NCBI GenBank assembly: GCA_014860005.1
Contig: JACZKP010000179.1
Coordinates: 1 to 6,221 of the forward strand
DNA: 6,221 nucleotides
From: Verrucomicrobiota bacterium
GTDB taxonomy: Bacteria > Verrucomicrobiota > Verrucomicrobiae > Limisphaerales > UBA11358
Direction of reading: 5' to 3'
The notes beneath the pieces are model-generated. The model was not told the origin of the DNA and did not search any database. It saw nothing but the letters and a program-made list of their open reading frames with translations. Positions 4,034-6,221 of this stretch are shown here, one piece after another. The translations under genes were made by a program, and so were the position numbers. Numbering within the stretch: position 1 is the first letter of the stretch; every line of letters begins with the position of its first letter.

Positions 4034-5299
4034 ATGAAAGTAAATCTCGCCTACGGACAAGGCCACCTCCCGGTGGAACTGCCCGATGACCGCACCACCG
4101 TCATCGCGCCCACGCACACACCCGGCCTCGCCGACGAACGCACCGCCGTGCTCGCCGCGCTGGACCAACCCATCGGCACGCGTCCGTTGCGCGAATGGAT
4201 CAAGCCCGGCAACCACGTGTGCATCCTTTTCACCGACATCACCCGCGCCACCCCCAATGACCGGCTCATTCCGTGGTTGCTGGATTATTTGCGCGATGTC
4301 CCGCGCGAGCAAATCACGTTGCTGAACCAGCTTGGCACGCACCGCCCCAACACCACCGCCGAACTGGAACGGATGCTGACACCGGAAGTGGTGCGCAATT
4401 ACCGCGTCGTGAATCACGAGCCGGAGAATCCCGCCGCTCTAGTGCAGCTTGGCACCACGCGCGACGGCACGCCGGCCTTGCTCAATCGCCACGCCGTCGC
4501 GGCGGATGTGCGCATCGTCACCGGGTTCATCGAGCCGCATTTCTTTGCCGGGTTCAGCGGCGGCATCAAGGGCATCGTGCCGGGCGTCGCGGGCTTGCAG
4601 ACCGTGATGAGCAATCACGGCGCGCGTAACATCGGCGACCCGAAATCCACCTTCGGCGTCACGCAAGGCAATCCCCTGTGGGAAGACCTCCGCGACATTG
4701 CGCTGCGCATCGGCGAGAGCTTCTTGCTGAACGTGTCATTGAACGAGGAACGCCAGATCACCGGGGTGTTTGCCGGCGACATTCTTGCCGCGCACAAGGT
4801 GGGTTGTGAATTCGTGCGCAATTCGGCCATGCAGAAATGTGCCGCGCCCTTCGATGTCGTCATCACGACCAACAGCGGTTATCCGCTCGACTTGAACCTG
4901 TATCAAGGCGTCAAAGGCATGAGCGCCGGGGCGCGCGTGGTCAAACCGGGCGGCACGCTGATTCTGGCCGCGGAATGTCGGGAGGGCGTGCCCGCAGGGT
5001 GTCCGCTGGACCAGTTGTTGCGCAGCGCCGCCGGACCGGAGGAAATTCTGACGATGTTGAACACACCCGGCTTCGTGCGGCCCGAACAATGGCAGGCCCA
5101 TATCCAGGCGCTGGTCCAGCGCAAAGCCCGCGTGCTGGTTCACAGTTCCCTGCCGGACGACGTGGTGCGCGCCGCCCACCTGACCCCGTGTCACGATATC
5201 GCCGCGACGGTGAACGAACTGGTCCGCGCGAACGGCAACGGCGCGCGCATCGCGGTGTTGCCGCATGGGCCGCTGACGATTCCGTATCTGGCGGAGTAG
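4034..5299 (+). CDS. larA: LarA-type nickel-pincer-dependent lactate racemase family protein
   Basis: The 421-aa product is close to the length of Lactobacillus plantarum LarA (424 aa). Its key residues can be lined up with a constant five-residue offset: His103 in GTHRP (LarA His108), His169 in IEPHFFAGFSGG (His174), Lys179 in GGIKG (Lys184, which binds the nickel-pincer nucleotide covalently), and His195 in NHG (His200). FTDITRAT (66-73) is the conserved N-terminal motif. LarA interconverts L- and D-lactate; homologues also racemise or epimerise other 2-hydroxyacids, so the substrate here is uncertain. The enzyme is cytoplasmic; no signal peptide is seen. GGAG at 4024-4027, six bases before the ATG, supports the start. 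The cofactor-making genes larB, larC and larE are not in the window, so the cofactor must come from elsewhere. The 105-base gap to the divergent peptidase gene must hold its promoter, but I see no clear boxes. Confidence 0.88.
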   Translation: MKVNLAYGQGHLPVELPDDRTTVIAPTHTPGLADERTAVLAALDQPIGTRPLREWIKPGNHVCILFTDITRATPNDRLIPWLLDYLRDVPREQITLLNQLGTHRPNTTAELERMLTPEVVRNYRVVNHEPENPAALVQLGTTRDGTPALLNRHAVAADVRIVTGFIEPHFFAGFSGGIKGIVPGVAGLQTVMSNHGARNIGDPKSTFGVTQGNPLWEDLRDIALRIGESFLLNVSLNEERQITGVFAGDILAAHKVGCEFVRNSAMQKCAAPFDVVITTNSGYPLDLNLYQGVKGMSAGARVVKPGGTLILAAECREGVPAGCPLDQLLRSAAGPEEILTMLNTPGFVRPEQWQAHIQALVQRKARVLVHSSLPDDVVRAAHLTPCHDIAATVNELVRANGNGARIAVLPHGPLTIPYLAE

Positions 5300-5637
5300 T
5301 TCAGCCCCGGTTTGGAAACCCACCCGGTGAGGGTCGCGGGCCTACAAGAGACCGGGCGTTGAGATCGCCTTGGACAAAAGCGTTCGCCTTGTTGTGAGCA
5401 CAAATGATAAATGGCTTGTGGCTGATGCGTTGCCCACAGCCGCGCTCCGGAATTGGCGCATTGCGCTGCTGCGAACAGGCTGCAAAGCACTTGCGGCACG
5501 AATGGATCGAACTGCGTCACGAAGGGCCACCCGCTCCACCCATGGACCTCGCCTCCGCCTTCGTGAAGTGTTCATCGCTCAGGGGGGGTGTTGGGTGTTG
5601 TCAGGGACGTGTGAGCTCAGGGCAGATAACGCAAAGG
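5300..5637. other. Stretch without a recognisable gene
   Basis: No convincing coding sequence is seen between the racemase stop and the next gene. Open frames here are arginine-rich or start only from TTG and do not resemble known proteins. Visible details are a GC-rich, partly self-complementary piece just after the racemase (about 5305-5345: CCCGGTGAGGG followed by CGCGGGCC), a seven-G run followed by tandem GGTGTTG (5587-5593 and 5594-5600), and GCTCAGGG at 5577-5584 and again at 5615-5622. The first piece resembles the GC-rich intergenic repeats I associate with Verrucomicrobiota genomes, but I cannot confirm that it is dispersed. Confidence 0.5.
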
Positions 5638-6221
5638 TCAGCGACGGGAGCCAGCCGCCGATGACGTTGAGTTCGTCTCTGAGCTGAACGGCTGGCTCCC
5701 GTTCGCTGGACCGTCTGGTTCGCCGCGTCCGTTCAGGATCGAGCCACTTAACGCTTGGTATGATTGTCCTGTGAAAAAGACCGTCCGGTAGTTGCGAGCG
5801 GTGATGTTATCCAGAACTTGCTTCACCCCCTCAACATGTTCCTGAACGCCCAGTCGAATCCGCCACGGCAGATTGCCGGGTGGCTCCGGAACCGGGTGTA
5901 TGGAACTCTCCCCGGGAGCCAACACCCGCGCAATCGAGGCCCACTCGGAACCCTGAACCGCCCACGCACCGTCCCGGAACACCTCGGTTCCCTGAAGATC
6001 GAAGTAAGCGGTCCGCGACGTGCCGTTGGTCAGCAGAAAAAGACCGACACGACCGGAAGCCGGCATATTCGTAACGCCCGAAACTGCGAGATCAACCAAG
6101 GGAAAATCGGGGGTGCCACCAAGCCGGGCGCTCGCTGAAACATTGGTCAAGCCAAGAAACAACACTGACACTGTGCGTGGGCCTGGTAGGGGCTTGCTGT
6201 GGAGCAGTACCACCGCAATCC
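5638..6221 (-). CDS. C-terminal part of a hypothetical, probably membrane-anchored protein
   Basis: The frame runs off the right edge, so the N-terminus is missing; a GTG at 6213 is available but the frame continues upstream of it. The visible part, about 193 residues, begins IAVVLLHSKPLPGPRTVSV, which reads like the end of an N-terminal membrane anchor plus a linker. It goes on with FLGLTN and a beta-rich, Thr/Asn/Gly-rich region (GRVGLFLLTNGTSRTAYFDL). Verrucomicrobiota encode many uncharacterised proteins of this style, with one N-terminal helix and a beta-sandwich-like outer part carrying a 'phi-x-G-x-T-N' motif; function unknown. A central Pro-rich segment (HPVPEPPGNLPWRIRLGV) is typical of that group in my reading. 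The last 30 residues (low-complexity Ser/Asn/Gly) overlap a perfect inverted repeat, so the native C-terminus may have been altered. Confidence 0.6.
   Translation of the reverse strand, partial: IAVVLLHSKPLPGPRTVSVLFLGLTNVSASARLGGTPDFPLVDLAVSGVTNMPASGRVGLFLLTNGTSRTAYFDLQGTEVFRDGAWAVQGSEWASIARVLAPGESSIHPVPEPPGNLPWRIRLGVQEHVEGVKQVLDNITARNYRTVFFTGQSYQALSGSILNGRGEPDGPANGSQPFSSETNSTSSAAGSRR
5644..5702. repeat. 14-bp perfect inverted repeat with 31-base loop
   Basis: ACGGGAGCCAGCCG (5644-5657) and CGGCTGGCTCCCGT (5689-5702) are exact reverse complements. The loop contains a second small hairpin, GACG (5663-5666) with CGTC (5674-5677). The structure covers the last codons of the minus-strand gene ending at 5638. 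No T run follows on either strand, so it is not a classical intrinsic terminator. It could slow or end transcription from either side, or be a mobile palindromic repeat. Confidence 0.85.

Noticed and set aside
5342..5575. 77-aa minus-strand frame with an ATG start
   Set aside because: Arg/Ser/Ala-rich with no domain and no clear ribosome binding site; more likely non-coding.
5582..5624. G-quadruplex in the G-rich stretch
   Set aside because: The later G tracts are only three bases long with loops of about 4, 8 and 13 or more bases, so a stable quadruplex is doubtful.
5370..5687. 105-aa plus-strand frame after the racemase gene
   Set aside because: It starts from TTG, has no ribosome binding site or recognisable domain, and runs into the opposite-strand gene.

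Overview
The window looks chromosomal and bacterial, probably from a Verrucomicrobiota (Limisphaerales/Pedosphaera-like) genome. This is inferred from the GC-rich style, the Asn/Thr-rich 'FLGLTN' type secreted or membrane protein at the right edge, and the gene families present. No phylogenetic marker gene proves it. The window splits into an accessory-looking left part (1-2890) and a housekeeping-looking right part (2894-6221), with a tRNA-Lys gene between them.

Left part, 1-2086, plus strand: a compact operon-like run. It holds the tail of a gene cut by the window edge, a 119-aa protein, a 308-aa protein, a DUF5681-family protein of the kind found beside phage terminase genes, and a 74-aa protein. 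The first two junctions are ATGA stop/start overlaps and the last two genes overlap by 26 bases. The run ends at another ATGA (2083-2086) whose ATG meets a stop after one more codon. I infer that the next gene, where a phage-type terminase gene might be expected, has been lost.

2087-2645, minus strand: a decayed mosaic of two small DNA-binding or phage/plasmid-type gene fragments, one resembling ParB-like proteins with a helix-turn-helix. They are joined through a 47-bp and a 38-bp direct repeat pair and contain two hairpins. 2646-2890 carries no gene but has a cluster of short direct repeats just downstream of the tRNA 3' end. This suggests, without proving, an integrated-element end that used the tRNA-Lys 3' end as attachment site. 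No integrase is visible.

Right part: tRNA-Lys(TTT) on the minus strand (2894-2969); an M48-family metallopeptidase lipoprotein on the minus strand (3125-3928); a divergently transcribed LarA-type nickel-pincer racemase on the plus strand (4034-5299); about 340 bases without a recognisable gene; and the C-terminal part of a hypothetical, probably membrane-anchored protein on the minus strand running off the right edge. A 14-bp perfect inverted repeat overlaps the 3' end of that last gene.

I did not find a convincing new defence or other complete multi-gene system. The least explained material is the operon of unrecognised proteins at 110-1392 and the repeat-built mosaic at 2087-2645.
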